A stretch of DNA of 64,000 nucleotides. Source: Marinomonas sp. CT5 (GTDB taxonomy: Bacteria; Pseudomonadota; Gammaproteobacteria; Pseudomonadales; Marinomonadaceae). How positions within the stretch are numbered: position 1 is the stretch's first letter; each line of letters starts with the position of its first letter. Below, piece after piece: positions 19,057-28,179 of the stretch. Made by a program: the position numbers and the translations under genes. The stretch lies in contig NZ_CP025572.1 of NCBI RefSeq assembly GCF_018336975.1, forward strand, positions 1,388,560 through 1,452,559. Direction: 5' to 3'. The notes beneath the pieces are model-generated. The model saw nothing but the letters and a program-made list of their open reading frames with translations. It was not told the DNA's origin and ran no database searches.

Positions 19057-19696
19057 GGTTAATCATTTCCTTGATAATTGCGTCGGCGTTTTTGTTTGTG
19101 ACTTTCTGGATAGTCGAATACGTATCGTTCAAGTCGGCTTCAGCAACGGCCTCAGTTGCTTGTAACCTCAATGACACAAGATTTCCTTGATGGCTAGGTA
19201 GCACTAGGAAAGGAAGTTTGATAAAGGTCTTCGCAGCGAAGCTGTATTGTGTGGCGACAAGGGGGTTTTCTTTGTAATTAAGAAATTCCTTTTTGTCAGC
19301 AATAACAGTCTCAAGTTTTTCATAGGTGAAATTGGAGAGAGCGCTTTCTTCCGCAATGCTGTAGTAGAGGACATATTTTTTATAAAAATGCGGGTCTTCC
19401 TCAATTGCGAAGATTTCTTCTTCGTGATCCTTGAACTCGGCCAGAACGTCAAGGCGATGAATGCAAATCAGATCGCAATTCTTCTTGAAGCTTGGGTTCC
19501 TGAGAAAGTCCTCAGGAGCAAGTTGATTGATTCGGTTATTCAGCTCGGCTGGGTCAGGGAGGTCGTCAAGATTATGTACGACTGCGAATCTGATAGCTGA
19601 TCCAGATTCACGAACATAAAAGCTTGTGGTGTCCATTTCACATTTACTTACAAAGCCATGGCTAACAAGTGCTTCATCAATAAGCTGTTTTATCAT
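19031..19696 (-). CDS. ABC-3C system middle component
   Basis: This 221-residue protein has no motif I can name with certainty outside the system. It contains IRFAVVHNLDDLPDPAELNNRI and SFKKNCDLICIHRLDVLAEF, which match my recollection of ABC-three-component middle component 1. It overlaps the upstream gene by 20 bp and the downstream ATPase gene by 26 bp, so translation is coupled. It is expected to bridge the N-terminal effector-like protein and the ATPase. Confidence 0.65.
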   Translation of the reverse strand: MIKQLIDEALVSHGFVSKCEMDTTSFYVRESGSAIRFAVVHNLDDLPDPAELNNRINQLAPEDFLRNPSFKKNCDLICIHRLDVLAEFKDHEEEIFAIEEDPHFYKKYVLYYSIAEESALSNFTYEKLETVIADKKEFLNYKENPLVATQYSFAAKTFIKLPFLVLPSHQGNLVSLRLQATEAVAEADLNDTYSTIQKVTNKNADAIIKEMINHEMENIQD

Positions 19697-20915
19697 TCAG
19701 TCGTCCCTCAGCGTCGTCTTTTGTCATTACGCTAATGCATAGCGACTTGGTGATGTTGCTTTCAAGCTTCTCAGTGGCAGGTTTGTTATTGAAATCATCT
19801 GAGTTTGTGAATTTTGTATTAAAGGTGAATGAGTCTTCTGCTTTACTAGCAATTAGATGGTTGTACTCAAAAAGTAGTCTCAGCAGATCCCCGTTGTTTT
19901 TCATTTCACGGATCATATCAGACTCACACTCTTCGCTTTCATCTACGTCAAGAGCGGTAGGCACGTAGAATCGATTTTCTCCGTCAAGATAGTGTGGGAG
20001 ATAGTTATGGTTGAATATGGGCTCTGCTGAAATAGCCTGGATAAGCTTAGTGTATCGCCTGATATCGTTAGTCTGAACGTCTTGAAACCGCTCGGATGGC
20101 TTCATCATCTGGCATAAGGTCTTTAATTCGTTGATGTGCGTTTCGCGAATGTGCTCACACAGACCCCTGGCTCTTTCATAAGTGGCGTCACTCATTGTTG
20201 GTAGCGCCTGATCCAGTCTTTCTTCTAGGTGAGTTTGGAGCCTGGCCTTTAATTCAACTGCATAGTAGTCCCTATTCTGATAAGGATTTTCGGTCAGCAG
20301 GTCATTTAAAATATCTCTGGCCTTAATACGGCCCTCGTATGCGGCTTTATTTTCTGAGAGCCCATCAACTTGATTTAACTTGTGGTTATGTACTGCCGTG
20401 GTGCTTATTTTTTCTGACAGTAAACAGTAGTTAAAATTGATAAGGTTATCACTGGCAGTGATGAACTGTTTCTCGCATATTTTTTTTATGAGTTCTTTGG
20501 TCTGCCCTTCAATTTCACCCAGCCCGCAATGATAGTAGTCTCCGTAACGGTAGAATTTTACTGTTTCTCCGCTAGCGCCTTTATGATCATCAGTATTGTT
20601 TAGCTGGACAGATACGTGAAAGTAACGAGTCGTCCCCTTTATTTTGTCATGTTCGATTAAAGTGGATTGTTCCAATGCTGCGGTGTAGCCACTTCGATAT
20701 TTACTTATCTTTGCTTTGACTTGATGGGCGGAGTGTAGTTTTTCATTTTTATAAATAGCGAAGTCGTCACTACTGTCTAGCTGAAGTTCGAAATCTAATT
20801 CTCCATCGTGAATAAGCTTAAGCGAGTGATATAGCGCAATTTTCCCTTGATAAACGAAGCCGCTCCACGAGGATACGGCGCTGGCTGGATATTTTTCATC
20901 ATCTTCTTGACTCAC
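19677..20915 (-). CDS. ABC-3C system first component (putative effector with N-terminal nuclease-like domain)
   Basis: The 412-residue product starts at a GTG (20915) with AAGGAG 8 nt upstream. Its N-terminal part has the pattern typical of ABC-3C first components: SWSGFVYQGKIALYHSL, then LDSSDDFAIY and HSAHQVKAKISKYRS, which reads like a PD-(D/E)xK nuclease-type core (D, then QVKAK). Residues 200-290 are helical and linking. Nuclease activity is an inference from this pattern. It is the first gene of the three and presumably sets operon expression; the 160-bp gap upstream to the repressor gene holds its promoter. Confidence 0.68.
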   Translation of the reverse strand: MSQEDDEKYPASAVSSWSGFVYQGKIALYHSLKLIHDGELDFELQLDSSDDFAIYKNEKLHSAHQVKAKISKYRSGYTAALEQSTLIEHDKIKGTTRYFHVSVQLNNTDDHKGASGETVKFYRYGDYYHCGLGEIEGQTKELIKKICEKQFITASDNLINFNYCLLSEKISTTAVHNHKLNQVDGLSENKAAYEGRIKARDILNDLLTENPYQNRDYYAVELKARLQTHLEERLDQALPTMSDATYERARGLCEHIRETHINELKTLCQMMKPSERFQDVQTNDIRRYTKLIQAISAEPIFNHNYLPHYLDGENRFYVPTALDVDESEECESDMIREMKNNGDLLRLLFEYNHLIASKAEDSFTFNTKFTNSDDFNNKPATEKLESNITKSLCISVMTKDDAEGRLNDKTAY

Positions 20916-21077
20916 ATGAACTCCTTTTACTGTTAGCGAGCAGCCAGTGTTGCGGAATTATATATTATAGTATTTCAAGGTATTTGCGTACGAGAAGTGT
21001 TCTTAGATAAACCCTTAATGGAATAGTTGTCAACTGAATAAACTGTCTACAAGATACCACTAGTAAAGATCAAGCAA

Positions 21078-21455
21078 CTATAAATCTTTAATATCTATAG
21101 CAATCTCATGTGAGTTTTTACGCTGTTCTACGACTTTTTCTAACTCTAAGTCTTCCAACTTCTCCAGCTCAGTGATTAATGCTTTCTTGGAATTATCATC
21201 CAAGCGGGAAATCAAGCACGCCAGTTCAGCACTTAGGTCGTCCTCACACAAAAAGTAGTTCAGAGGGACATTGAGTTCTTGAGCAATTTTTCTCAAAGTC
21301 TCGACATCAGGAACATGTCGTCCCTTTTCATAGTGGTTCATACGGCCGCTGGCAGAGCTTTCGTCCATACCGATTTTTATCCCAAGTTCTTTCTGGGATA
21401 TGCCGATTTTATTGCGAGCTTGCTTAAGTCGCCGTGGTATTGGGTTATCTGACAA
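21078..21455 (-). CDS. XRE-family transcriptional repressor
   Basis: The 125-residue protein has an N-terminal HTH_3 domain: RRLKQARNKIGISQKELG, then MDESSASGRMNHYEKGRHVPDVETLRKIAQELNVPLNYF, followed by a C-terminal helical tail rich in Glu/Lys. It is divergent from the gene at 21556, and two near-identical palindromes lie between them, so it should autoregulate and repress the divergent wHTH/helicase genes. Such a layout resembles controllers of restriction systems and prophage-like repressors. No peptidase or sensor domain is fused. Confidence 0.85.
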   Translation of the reverse strand: MSDNPIPRRLKQARNKIGISQKELGIKIGMDESSASGRMNHYEKGRHVPDVETLRKIAQELNVPLNYFLCEDDLSAELACLISRLDDNSKKALITELEKLEDLELEKVVEQRKNSHEIAIDIKDL

Positions 21456-21482
21456 AATAGTTTCATCTTTAAAGTCTCATGT

Positions 21483-21533
21483 ACTTAGATTGTCTAAGTT
21501 TTACTTATTTCTGTATACTTAGCAATCCTAAGT
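21483..21533. promoter_or_regulatory. Twin palindromic operators in the divergent promoter
   Basis: Two palindromes share the rule ACTTAG-N5-CTAAGT: ACTTAGATTGTCTAAGT at 21483-21499 and ACTTAGCAATCCTAAGT at 21517-21533. Their centres are 34 bp apart, about three helical turns, consistent with cooperative binding of two repressor dimers. They lie between the XRE gene start (21455) and the divergent gene start (21556). Confidence 0.8.
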
Positions 21534-21555
21534 ATTTAGTTTTTGAGACACAAAC

Positions 21556-22083
21556 ATGACATCTAAACCATTTTCTTTGAATAAACAGTTCAAAGAACTC
21601 TTGCAACGCGTGGAAGGAACCAGCATCAGACGAAAAGAACTCATTCAATTAGCATCAAGTACAACAGACCTAGACATAGTCCAATCTACTAGACTAGTAG
21701 CAAGGAACGTGAGCAGGCTGACATCTAAAGGCCTCCTGAGTGCCAGTGGAGAGCGAAACGCTCGAACCTACCACCTTACTTCTGAATTGATTTTAATGCT
21801 AAACAGAAGCTCTCGTGAGCCGTCAGACGAAGAAACTATAGATACAAGTCAAAGCTCAAATGAGGTGCATCTTCTAGATGAAGAAAAGAAAGCCAATGCT
21901 GAATTAAAACTACTGTTGGGAGAGATTGATGCTTATCAGGAATATTTAGGACTATTCCCACATAAGCGACCAGCTATTTTGAAATTGCTAGATGAGTCTA
22001 GAGAGAAAGCGACAAGGTTCTACGGTCGATTAAACGCCATCAAAAAAATTATTAAATCAACTCAGCCTGAGGGGAATGTCTAA
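21556..22083 (+). CDS. Winged-helix-like protein with coiled-coil tail, partner of the broken helicase
   Basis: This 175-residue protein has an N-terminal part (residues 10-75) that reads like a winged helix: VARNVSRLTSKGLLSASGERNARTYHLT includes a wing-like turn. The C-terminal part (115-165) is helical. I recognise no named family. Its stop codon overlaps the start of the next gene (TAATG at 22083), so it is translationally coupled to the SF2 helicase and should belong to the same system, under control of the XRE repressor. Confidence 0.6.
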   Translation: MTSKPFSLNKQFKELLQRVEGTSIRRKELIQLASSTTDLDIVQSTRLVARNVSRLTSKGLLSASGERNARTYHLTSELILMLNRSSREPSDEETIDTSQSSNEVHLLDEEKKANAELKLLLGEIDAYQEYLGLFPHKRPAILKLLDESREKATRFYGRLNAIKKIIKSTQPEGNV

Positions 22084-22448
22084 TGCTTAGGACATGGCAA
22101 GAACAGTGCCTCTCTCAAGCTAAAACATCTTATAGAAAACAGTCTCAATTCTTAGTATTGGCTTCCCCTGGTGCAGGTAAAACCCTGCTTGCTGCGTATA
22201 TAGCAAAAGCTCTTATCAACAATGGAGATATCGACTATGTAGTATGCTTTTCCCCTTCTCGAATCGTTTCACAGAGTATCGAAGAAACATTTGAAAAAAC
22301 ATTGAAGCGAAAGTTTAATGGCAGACTTGGGGCAATCGGAGCATCTCGCACTTATCACTCTCTTAGTAACGCAGCTGAGCTAATTGAATAGCCACTAGTT
22401 AGCTAGACACCTTTTAGTTAGATAAAATGATCTAAGTGAGAGGTATTT

Positions 22449-22727
22449 ATGAGCAAAGTACGTTACCCAGAACAATTCAAAATTGAAGCGGTTAAGCAAG
22501 TGACAGAAGCAGGCTTTAGTGTTGCTGAAGTCGCTAATCGCTTAGGCACCACCACCCACAGTTTATACGCTTGGATTAAACGATATGGCCCAGAGGCAGA
22601 ATCTTTTGCAGAGGCCTCTGCTGAGTCGAGCGAGATTCTTCGTCTTCGAAAAGAACTCAAACGAGTAACGGAAGAGCGCGACCTGTTAAAAAAAGCCGCG
22701 GCGTACTTCGCAAGCCACCCAGACTAA
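22449..22727 (+). CDS. IS3-family transposase OrfA (HTH)
   Basis: A 92-residue protein with the HTH_Tnp_1 domain (KVRYPEQFKIEAVKQV, VAEVANRLGTTTHSLYAWIKRYG) and a C-terminal leucine-zipper-like helix (EILRLRKELKRVTEERDLLKKAAAYF). It gives DNA recognition and frames for the OrfAB fusion. Confidence 0.93.
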   Translation: MSKVRYPEQFKIEAVKQVTEAGFSVAEVANRLGTTTHSLYAWIKRYGPEAESFAEASAESSEILRLRKELKRVTEERDLLKKAAAYFASHPD

Positions 22728-23605
22728 GATACGCCTTTATCAGGGATCACAGTGTCGATTTTTCAGTAAGACGACTATGCAATCTCTTCGATGTTCACCC
22801 TAGTGGCTATTATGTTTGGCTGAAAGAGCCAAAATCAAAGCTGGCTAAGGAAAATGAGAGGCTAACAGGTCTTGTCAAACAACTGTGGCTGGAGTCGGGT
22901 TGTGTCTACGGTTATCGAAAGATCTATCACGACCTGAGATCCTTGAATGAATCTTGTGGTATTAATCGAGTGCATTATCTGATGCGAAGAGCAGGACTCA
23001 AGGCTCAAGTGGGTTACCGCAAGCCTAGGGCTCGTACAGGAGAAACACATACGATAGCTAGCAATGTGCTTGAAAGGCAGTTTAATCCAGAAAGCCCGAA
23101 TACAGCTTGGGTTACTGATATTACGTATATCCGAACTCATGAAGGCTGGCTGTATTTATCCGTCGTACTCGATCTCTATTCGCGTCGAATAATAGGCTGG
23201 AGTATGGGCCCGAGAATGGTGAAAGAACTTGTTCTTGATTCACTGATAATGGCGGTATGGAGAAGAAAGCCAAAGCATAGGGTGACGATTCACTCAGACC
23301 AAGGCAGTCAGTTCACAAGCTATGATTGGCACAGTTTTTTGGACGATCACAACTTACAAGCCAGTATGAGTCGACGAGGGAACTGCCATGACAATGCTGT
23401 TGCTGAAAGCTTTTTCCAGCTTTTAAAGAGAGAACGAGTGAAGCGGAAGATTTACTCGACAAGGAGCGAAGCAAAACAAGACATTTTTAATTATATCGAA
23501 ATGTTTTATAACCCTGTCAGACGCCACAGTGCCAATGATATGCTGTCACCTGTTGAGTATGAAAAACTGTTCGAAAAGATGATTGAGAAGTGTCTACTGA
23601 ACTAG
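22688..23605 (+). CDS. IS3-family transposase OrfB (DDE integrase, made by -1 frameshift)
   Basis: The frame is open from the frameshift window at the AAAAAAAG run (22688-22695) to a stop at 23605. It contains the rve integrase core with D in WVTDITYIRT, D in HSDQGSQFTS and E in NAVAESFFQLLKRE, preceded by HTH_21-type sequence (VDFSVRRLCNLFDVHPSGYY). The run of seven adenines in the orfA/orfB overlap is a standard IS3 slippery site; OrfB has no good independent start before it. Confidence 0.9.
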   Translation, partial: KKSRGVLRKPPRLRYAFIRDHSVDFSVRRLCNLFDVHPSGYYVWLKEPKSKLAKENERLTGLVKQLWLESGCVYGYRKIYHDLRSLNESCGINRVHYLMRRAGLKAQVGYRKPRARTGETHTIASNVLERQFNPESPNTAWVTDITYIRTHEGWLYLSVVLDLYSRRIIGWSMGPRMVKELVLDSLIMAVWRRKPKHRVTIHSDQGSQFTSYDWHSFLDDHNLQASMSRRGNCHDNAVAESFFQLLKRERVKRKIYSTRSEAKQDIFNYIEMFYNPVRRHSANDMLSPVEYEKLFEKMIEKCLLN

Positions 23606-24455
23606 TGGCGATTCATACTCGTATGATCTTGTTGATGCAATAAAAGACAAAGTCTGTCGGATGCCTCAGATCACCGCAATTGATATTGAAAAAGTAACAG
23701 TAAAAGGGTTAGGTAAATTTGAAACCTACACTAGTTTGCAGTCATTGCTAAACGAGGGTGAAGTAAGCTATCAAACTGTGATCAGACATCCTGAAGTCAT
23801 CAAACACTTACTTTCATTAAGCGTTCATCGGCTGAATATTCTTAGAAAGAGCTCATCTAATGCTGGCGGCTTAATAGTCGCATCTTCATACGAACATGCT
23901 TTACAGATTCAATCCATTCTATTGGACCTCTTCAATAAAGAGTCTACTTTAGTATCCTGTAGGCATGATGACTCACCAGAGCTTATTAACCGTTTCCGTA
24001 AAAACAACAGCGAATGGATAATCAGTATTGCCATGATCAGCGAAGGGACAGACATACCAAGGCTGCAAGTTTGCTGTAGTCTTACCGATGTCACTACTGA
24101 ACTTTACTTCCGTCAGATCCTTGGGCGCATCATACGAATGACCAAAGATCAGCCACCTATCGCTAATATGTACATGTTGGCAGAGCCAAACTTGGTGGAG
24201 TTCGCAGAGCGGCTGAACAAAGCAATCCCCGGCACTTACAACTATCAAAAAACAGAAGAATTGCTGAATAGTATAGACACTCCAGACTCAAAAAATGGTG
24301 GTAGTCGAAACTCATACAGAGACGACGTTTTGCAACCCGAGACTGATCTTGGTGAATTTATCTTGAGTAACGATCATGATCTATTGAAACAGACATGCTT
24401 GAATGAACTGACAATGTCTTCATTCAGATCGAAAATCATTTCTTACTATTTATAG

Positions 24456-24829
24456 GAATTCGCCACTCTTGAAATCCCGCCTCATTTTTGGTCGAAAAAT
24501 CGTGCTTTCTCCCTTGTGACAAAAATTCACTTGGTCATTACCCCACAACTCAGATTTAATAAAAAACCTCACAAATCAATTATATGATTAATTTTTAGAA
24601 GATGAAGCTTTGTTGTTTTATGTCATACCTCTATAGGAAAGTAGCCAATTATAAGAAAACATATAATTTATAAGAAAAAATATAATTGCATATAATTGGT
24701 ATACTAAAAGAGGGATGAGTCGAGTGGTAAAATAATCTGACATAACTCTCGGCATTATTTGCTCTATGTAATTTGAATTATTGTAGCTTCCTGTTAGAGT
24801 AAAAACCTTCAAGATTATCAGGGTTCACT
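24456..24829. other. AT-rich non-coding region upstream of the DUF4365 gene
   Basis: This 374-bp region has no convincing ORF. It holds short direct repeats around 24650-24700 (TTATAAGAAAA twice, ATATAATT three times) and a Shine-Dalgarno AGGG before the next start. It probably contains the promoter of the DUF4365 gene. Confidence 0.6.
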
Positions 24830-26644
24830 ATGAATGCAGGTGAGATTGGCGCAGCCGCAGGGCGAATATTTAACTACAAAGCGCCGCTTAATTGGATTAT
24901 CCGCAGTCAAGAAGACCAGGATGATCATGGTATTGATTGTGAAATTGAGCTGAAAGATTCAAACGGTAAAGCTCTTGGTCAAGAGAGCGTGTTTAAAATT
25001 CAGCTTAAAGGTCAAGAGAACTGTTCATTTATTGAGGACGGACAGAAGCTGTCTTTCTCGGTCTCTCGCGCCCGTCTTCAGTATTATCTCAAGTTCAATA
25101 TTCCAGTGATATTGGTGGTTGTTGAAGTGTCTAGCGAAGAGATTTACTGGGTTTCTGTGACTGACAATCAAGAGATCTTGGAGAAAGTAAGAGACTCATC
25201 AACTGATACTTTGACTGTTCATTTACCTGTTGAAAATAAGCTAGAAAGAAACGATTCCACAGCATTTGATAAATTGCTTGTGGCTGTTCAAGAATGTTGG
25301 AACTTTCTGTCTTTAAGAGATCTTAAGCTTGCGGTTAACAATTGTAAAACCCTGCAACCAGAAGCTTTAAATACATGTATCGAACAAGTTGGTGATGCTT
25401 TGTTCAAGGCTTACCATATCAAGTTAGAGCAGTTGATGGTTAGAGGGGCATACTCCCAAGTGTTTAAACAAGCGAGTGATCTTATTAACTCTCCAGTCGT
25501 ACCGTCAAAAGACAGATTCATTGCGGCTTTGTACTACTTTTTTGCTTTTGATATTCAGCCCTACACACAACTTAAAAGCGATGAAGCTTTAGAGAAGCTA
25601 AAGCTATGTGATTATCTTGTACGCAGCGCTAGAGAGCAAAGAGAGTCAGCTTACCGTCTAACTGCGATAGCTAAAGCCAGATGTACAGTGTTCTTTATTA
25701 AAATTGAACAGTTGAATGCACTTCATCATACAAGTGATCACTTCGAAACAGATAGCTTTGAATTTTTGTATATGAATCGAGCAGCTAACACTCAATACCA
25801 TGAAGCGTGCGTGCGTTTACAGAAAATCATTAACTTGTGCCATCGCTTGATTAGACAAAGTCAGTTCAACATTTTGGCTGATGTGATGAAAGACTTAACA
25901 ATGTCTATTGGCATGTTTAAGTCGATTCACAAGGCTCGGGGTACGGATGATGCGATTACATTTCTAGACGAGTGGTTTGAAAGCATGATCTACATGTCTT
26001 TAACTTATCTGGCAATGGTTAAAGATCTTGGAAAAATTGAACACTTGTATCTATTCATTAGCATACAAAAAGAGCTAAAAGAAATTGTTCAGTTTGATAT
26101 GAGAAAGTTGATTCTCGAACATTTCCCTGACTCACACGAGTTCCTTGACTGTCTGGATCATATAATTGCTAACCAGAAGAAACCAGAGCCACTTTTTGAA
26201 ACCAGCATTGAAGAGCAAAAGCAATTCTTTGCTGATATGGCTAAAAACCTTGGTATGGATCCAGACGATCCTACTTCGAGAGAGGGACAGTTCGTCTCAA
26301 TAGGTTTAGCCAACTATGACCCTACGAATGTTATTGGTCATTGTGAGCATATGTTTGTTGATTACCGACCGAGAGGGATGATAGCCCAGCAGTTAAGAAT
26401 GCACTCTCTAAGTATGTCTATCATGACTTGCTTAAAGCATAAGCATACTGTTGGAACTGGTAACTTGCTAATCAAGGCATTCGATAACTCTGATGGATCA
26501 GAGTTTGCGTTAGGATTTAAGCAAAGCCATTGTGATAAGTGCTGTGATTGCTCACCAAGAGCAGATGATTGGGTTTGGAATTTGAAATGGCATCAAGAAG
26601 AACGCACAAAGCATGTCGATTGGCTTGATAAGATAGACTTTTAA
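24830..26644 (+). CDS. DUF4365 domain protein, putative defence nuclease-like protein
   Basis: The 604-residue product has a DUF4365-type N-terminal domain (about residues 1-150): GEIGAAAGRIF, SQEDQDDHGIDCEIEL, IQLKGQE and a hydrophobic VILVVVEVSSEEIYWV. The D...E...QLKGQ arrangement resembles a PD-(D/E)xK nuclease core. The remaining 450 residues are mostly helical, with tetratricopeptide-like composition, and end in a cysteine/histidine-rich stretch (HCDKCCDCSPR). DUF4365 proteins occur repeatedly in defence islands; whether this one cuts nucleic acid is not shown. It has its own upstream region and is followed 125 bp later by the HEPN gene. Confidence 0.72.
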   Translation: MNAGEIGAAAGRIFNYKAPLNWIIRSQEDQDDHGIDCEIELKDSNGKALGQESVFKIQLKGQENCSFIEDGQKLSFSVSRARLQYYLKFNIPVILVVVEVSSEEIYWVSVTDNQEILEKVRDSSTDTLTVHLPVENKLERNDSTAFDKLLVAVQECWNFLSLRDLKLAVNNCKTLQPEALNTCIEQVGDALFKAYHIKLEQLMVRGAYSQVFKQASDLINSPVVPSKDRFIAALYYFFAFDIQPYTQLKSDEALEKLKLCDYLVRSAREQRESAYRLTAIAKARCTVFFIKIEQLNALHHTSDHFETDSFEFLYMNRAANTQYHEACVRLQKIINLCHRLIRQSQFNILADVMKDLTMSIGMFKSIHKARGTDDAITFLDEWFESMIYMSLTYLAMVKDLGKIEHLYLFISIQKELKEIVQFDMRKLILEHFPDSHEFLDCLDHIIANQKKPEPLFETSIEEQKQFFADMAKNLGMDPDDPTSREGQFVSIGLANYDPTNVIGHCEHMFVDYRPRGMIAQQLRMHSLSMSIMTCLKHKHTVGTGNLLIKAFDNSDGSEFALGFKQSHCDKCCDCSPRADDWVWNLKWHQEERTKHVDWLDKIDF

Positions 26645-26769
26645 ACAACTTAAGCAATCCATCTAGAAATCAAAATAGAGATGCGATCACCTCTATATGG
26701 GCAATTTAAGCTGCGTCTACTTCCTACTTCAGCTTCTGACTTTTTGTCACAATTTATAGGGGTTAACCA

Positions 26770-28047
26770 TTGGATACTTTATTCGCTAGCAGCATAACTT
26801 CCGATTTGTCTAACGCTTTCTTTTACTGTCCTAAGGATGGAGTTCCATCTATTCAGGTAGGTAAACCCATGGCTGGAGATATAGTTTTCTGGCTCAAATA
26901 TAATAATGAAGATGTAAACAGATGTGCTAGTAGACTGATTAAAGAGCTAGGTCATGAATTGGGTGTCAATAATATTCAGAGCGCAAAGAAGATACTTCTA
27001 AAATTCTGCTCGGATGCATTTAATACGATTGATGCGGATTTTTTTTCGTTAACTAGTCTGGATGAGCCGGTAAGTACCATATTCTCACAACAGCATCGCA
27101 ATATTCTAAGTGATTTGTTTGTAGACCACATCGACTCTCAAAAAACTCTTAAACCTTACGTCTACACTATTCGGTATGCTAATACAGACGGGGTGCATAG
27201 GTTCACTAATAACTTATGTATTTATGGCTCAGGTCAAATAGAAAACCTACTTGGCGATATGAGAGCGCGAACTGGAATAAACTATCCTTTAGAAGCACAG
27301 GATGATAAAAACTTGCGCCGTATTCCTATCGGGAGATACAAGCTACAGTCTGATAGTTCTGCTGTTTTGGTTTATGCACGCTCAAAAAATGAAGCAGTCG
27401 AAGAGTTAGACAGGTTATTTGGTGCACTATGCGCGACTATCGATAATCCTTTGAGAATCAATAATGAAATAGTTGATTGTAGAATAAATTCTTTTGATTC
27501 GATGGACATTACCACAAGCACAATAAGATCGAACCTACCTTCTGTTTATGAGATAAATCTGAGAGATGAAGTTGTTAGCAATCTACAGAAGATTTTTTCT
27601 TCTCCCCCTAAGAGAATGAAATCTGCGCTATCTTTTATCGCTCATGGGTGGACCCTTGATAAACGCGAGAGTTTCCTAAACCAATTTATTGCGTTAGATG
27701 CACTGTATGGTACAAACAAAAGTAACAAGGCATCTATAGTTGGTGGGGTGAGTAGAGACGCATGTGATATCGTAGGTATCGAATCAAAAATAAAAACTAT
27801 TTACGATTTGAGGAGTAAGTTTGTACATGGGGAGATATCAATATTCTCAGACCATGACAAATACCAAAAATTTGTTGATGAACACGGTATCGACCCAATT
27901 GAATCATTGTTTGAGATTGTAAGAGTATGCGTTATCAACTATCGAGGAGAATACAAGGTAGAACAACCTGATACGGTTAACCTTCGAGTACCCAAAGGAC
28001 TAGTTGAAGAGTTTAATAAGAAGATAAGCGAATATTGCAGAACATAG
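26770..28047 (+). CDS. Apea-like HEPN domain protein
   Basis: The start is a TTG at 26770 with AGGGG 8 nt upstream; no ATG fits better. The 425-residue protein carries a C-terminal HEPN-like domain: FIALDALYGTNKSN, then IKTIYDLRSKFVHGEIS, where the RSKFVHG stretch supplies the Rx4-6H catalytic motif of HEPN ribonucleases. The N-terminal 300 residues resemble the long sensory part of Apea-like proteins, though I cannot name its subdomains. HEPN proteins of this type act as RNases in abortive defence; here that is inference. It is in line with the DUF4365 and GIY-YIG genes. Confidence 0.68.
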   Translation: MDTLFASSITSDLSNAFFYCPKDGVPSIQVGKPMAGDIVFWLKYNNEDVNRCASRLIKELGHELGVNNIQSAKKILLKFCSDAFNTIDADFFSLTSLDEPVSTIFSQQHRNILSDLFVDHIDSQKTLKPYVYTIRYANTDGVHRFTNNLCIYGSGQIENLLGDMRARTGINYPLEAQDDKNLRRIPIGRYKLQSDSSAVLVYARSKNEAVEELDRLFGALCATIDNPLRINNEIVDCRINSFDSMDITTSTIRSNLPSVYEINLRDEVVSNLQKIFSSPPKRMKSALSFIAHGWTLDKRESFLNQFIALDALYGTNKSNKASIVGGVSRDACDIVGIESKIKTIYDLRSKFVHGEISIFSDHDKYQKFVDEHGIDPIESLFEIVRVCVINYRGEYKVEQPDTVNLRVPKGLVEEFNKKISEYCRT

Positions 28048-28179
28048 AATATTCACAAACTGATTTGTACTATCAAAACTGGACACCAAGTTAAGTGATT
28101 TTTCCATACCTGTACTTATTCATGGAATGCTGATTTAGCACATCCATTAACACATTTTTGTTACATTTTGGGGGAAATC

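Larger units (their letters stand above)
22391..23609 (+). mobile_element. IS3-family insertion sequence (IS150-like), about 1.22 kb
   Basis: The element has two overlapping frames (orfA, orfB) with a -1 frameshift window. Its ends are inverted: GCCACTAGTT at 22391 and AACTAGTGGC at 23600-23609, continuing with partly matched inner bases (CTAGACACC versus AGTAGACACT in reverse complement). No direct target duplication is visible (GAATA left, GATTC right), which fits an adjacent deletion. The transposase frames are intact, so the element may still be active. Confidence 0.88.
22083..24455 (+). pseudogene. SF2 helicase gene disrupted by an IS3-family insertion and deletion
   Basis: The left part (22083-22391) encodes 102 residues with Walker A (ASPGAGKTLLA, residues 28-36) and ends at a stop created by the insertion (GAATAG). 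The right part resumes at about 23610 with GDSYSYDLVDAIKDKVC and then carries the RecA-like second domain: SRFRKNN-type region, MISEGTDIPRL, and motif VI YFRQILGRIIR, to a stop at 24455. Motif II (DEAD/DExH) and the GTPFR-type motif III, which belong between these parts, are absent, so roughly 100 residues were lost. The gene cannot encode a working helicase. The ATG at 23661 only starts an internal fragment. Confidence 0.85.

Noticed and set aside
24650..24700. CRISPR-like repeats
   Set aside because: The repeated strings are 8-11 bp, AT-rich and irregularly spaced, with no cas genes near.
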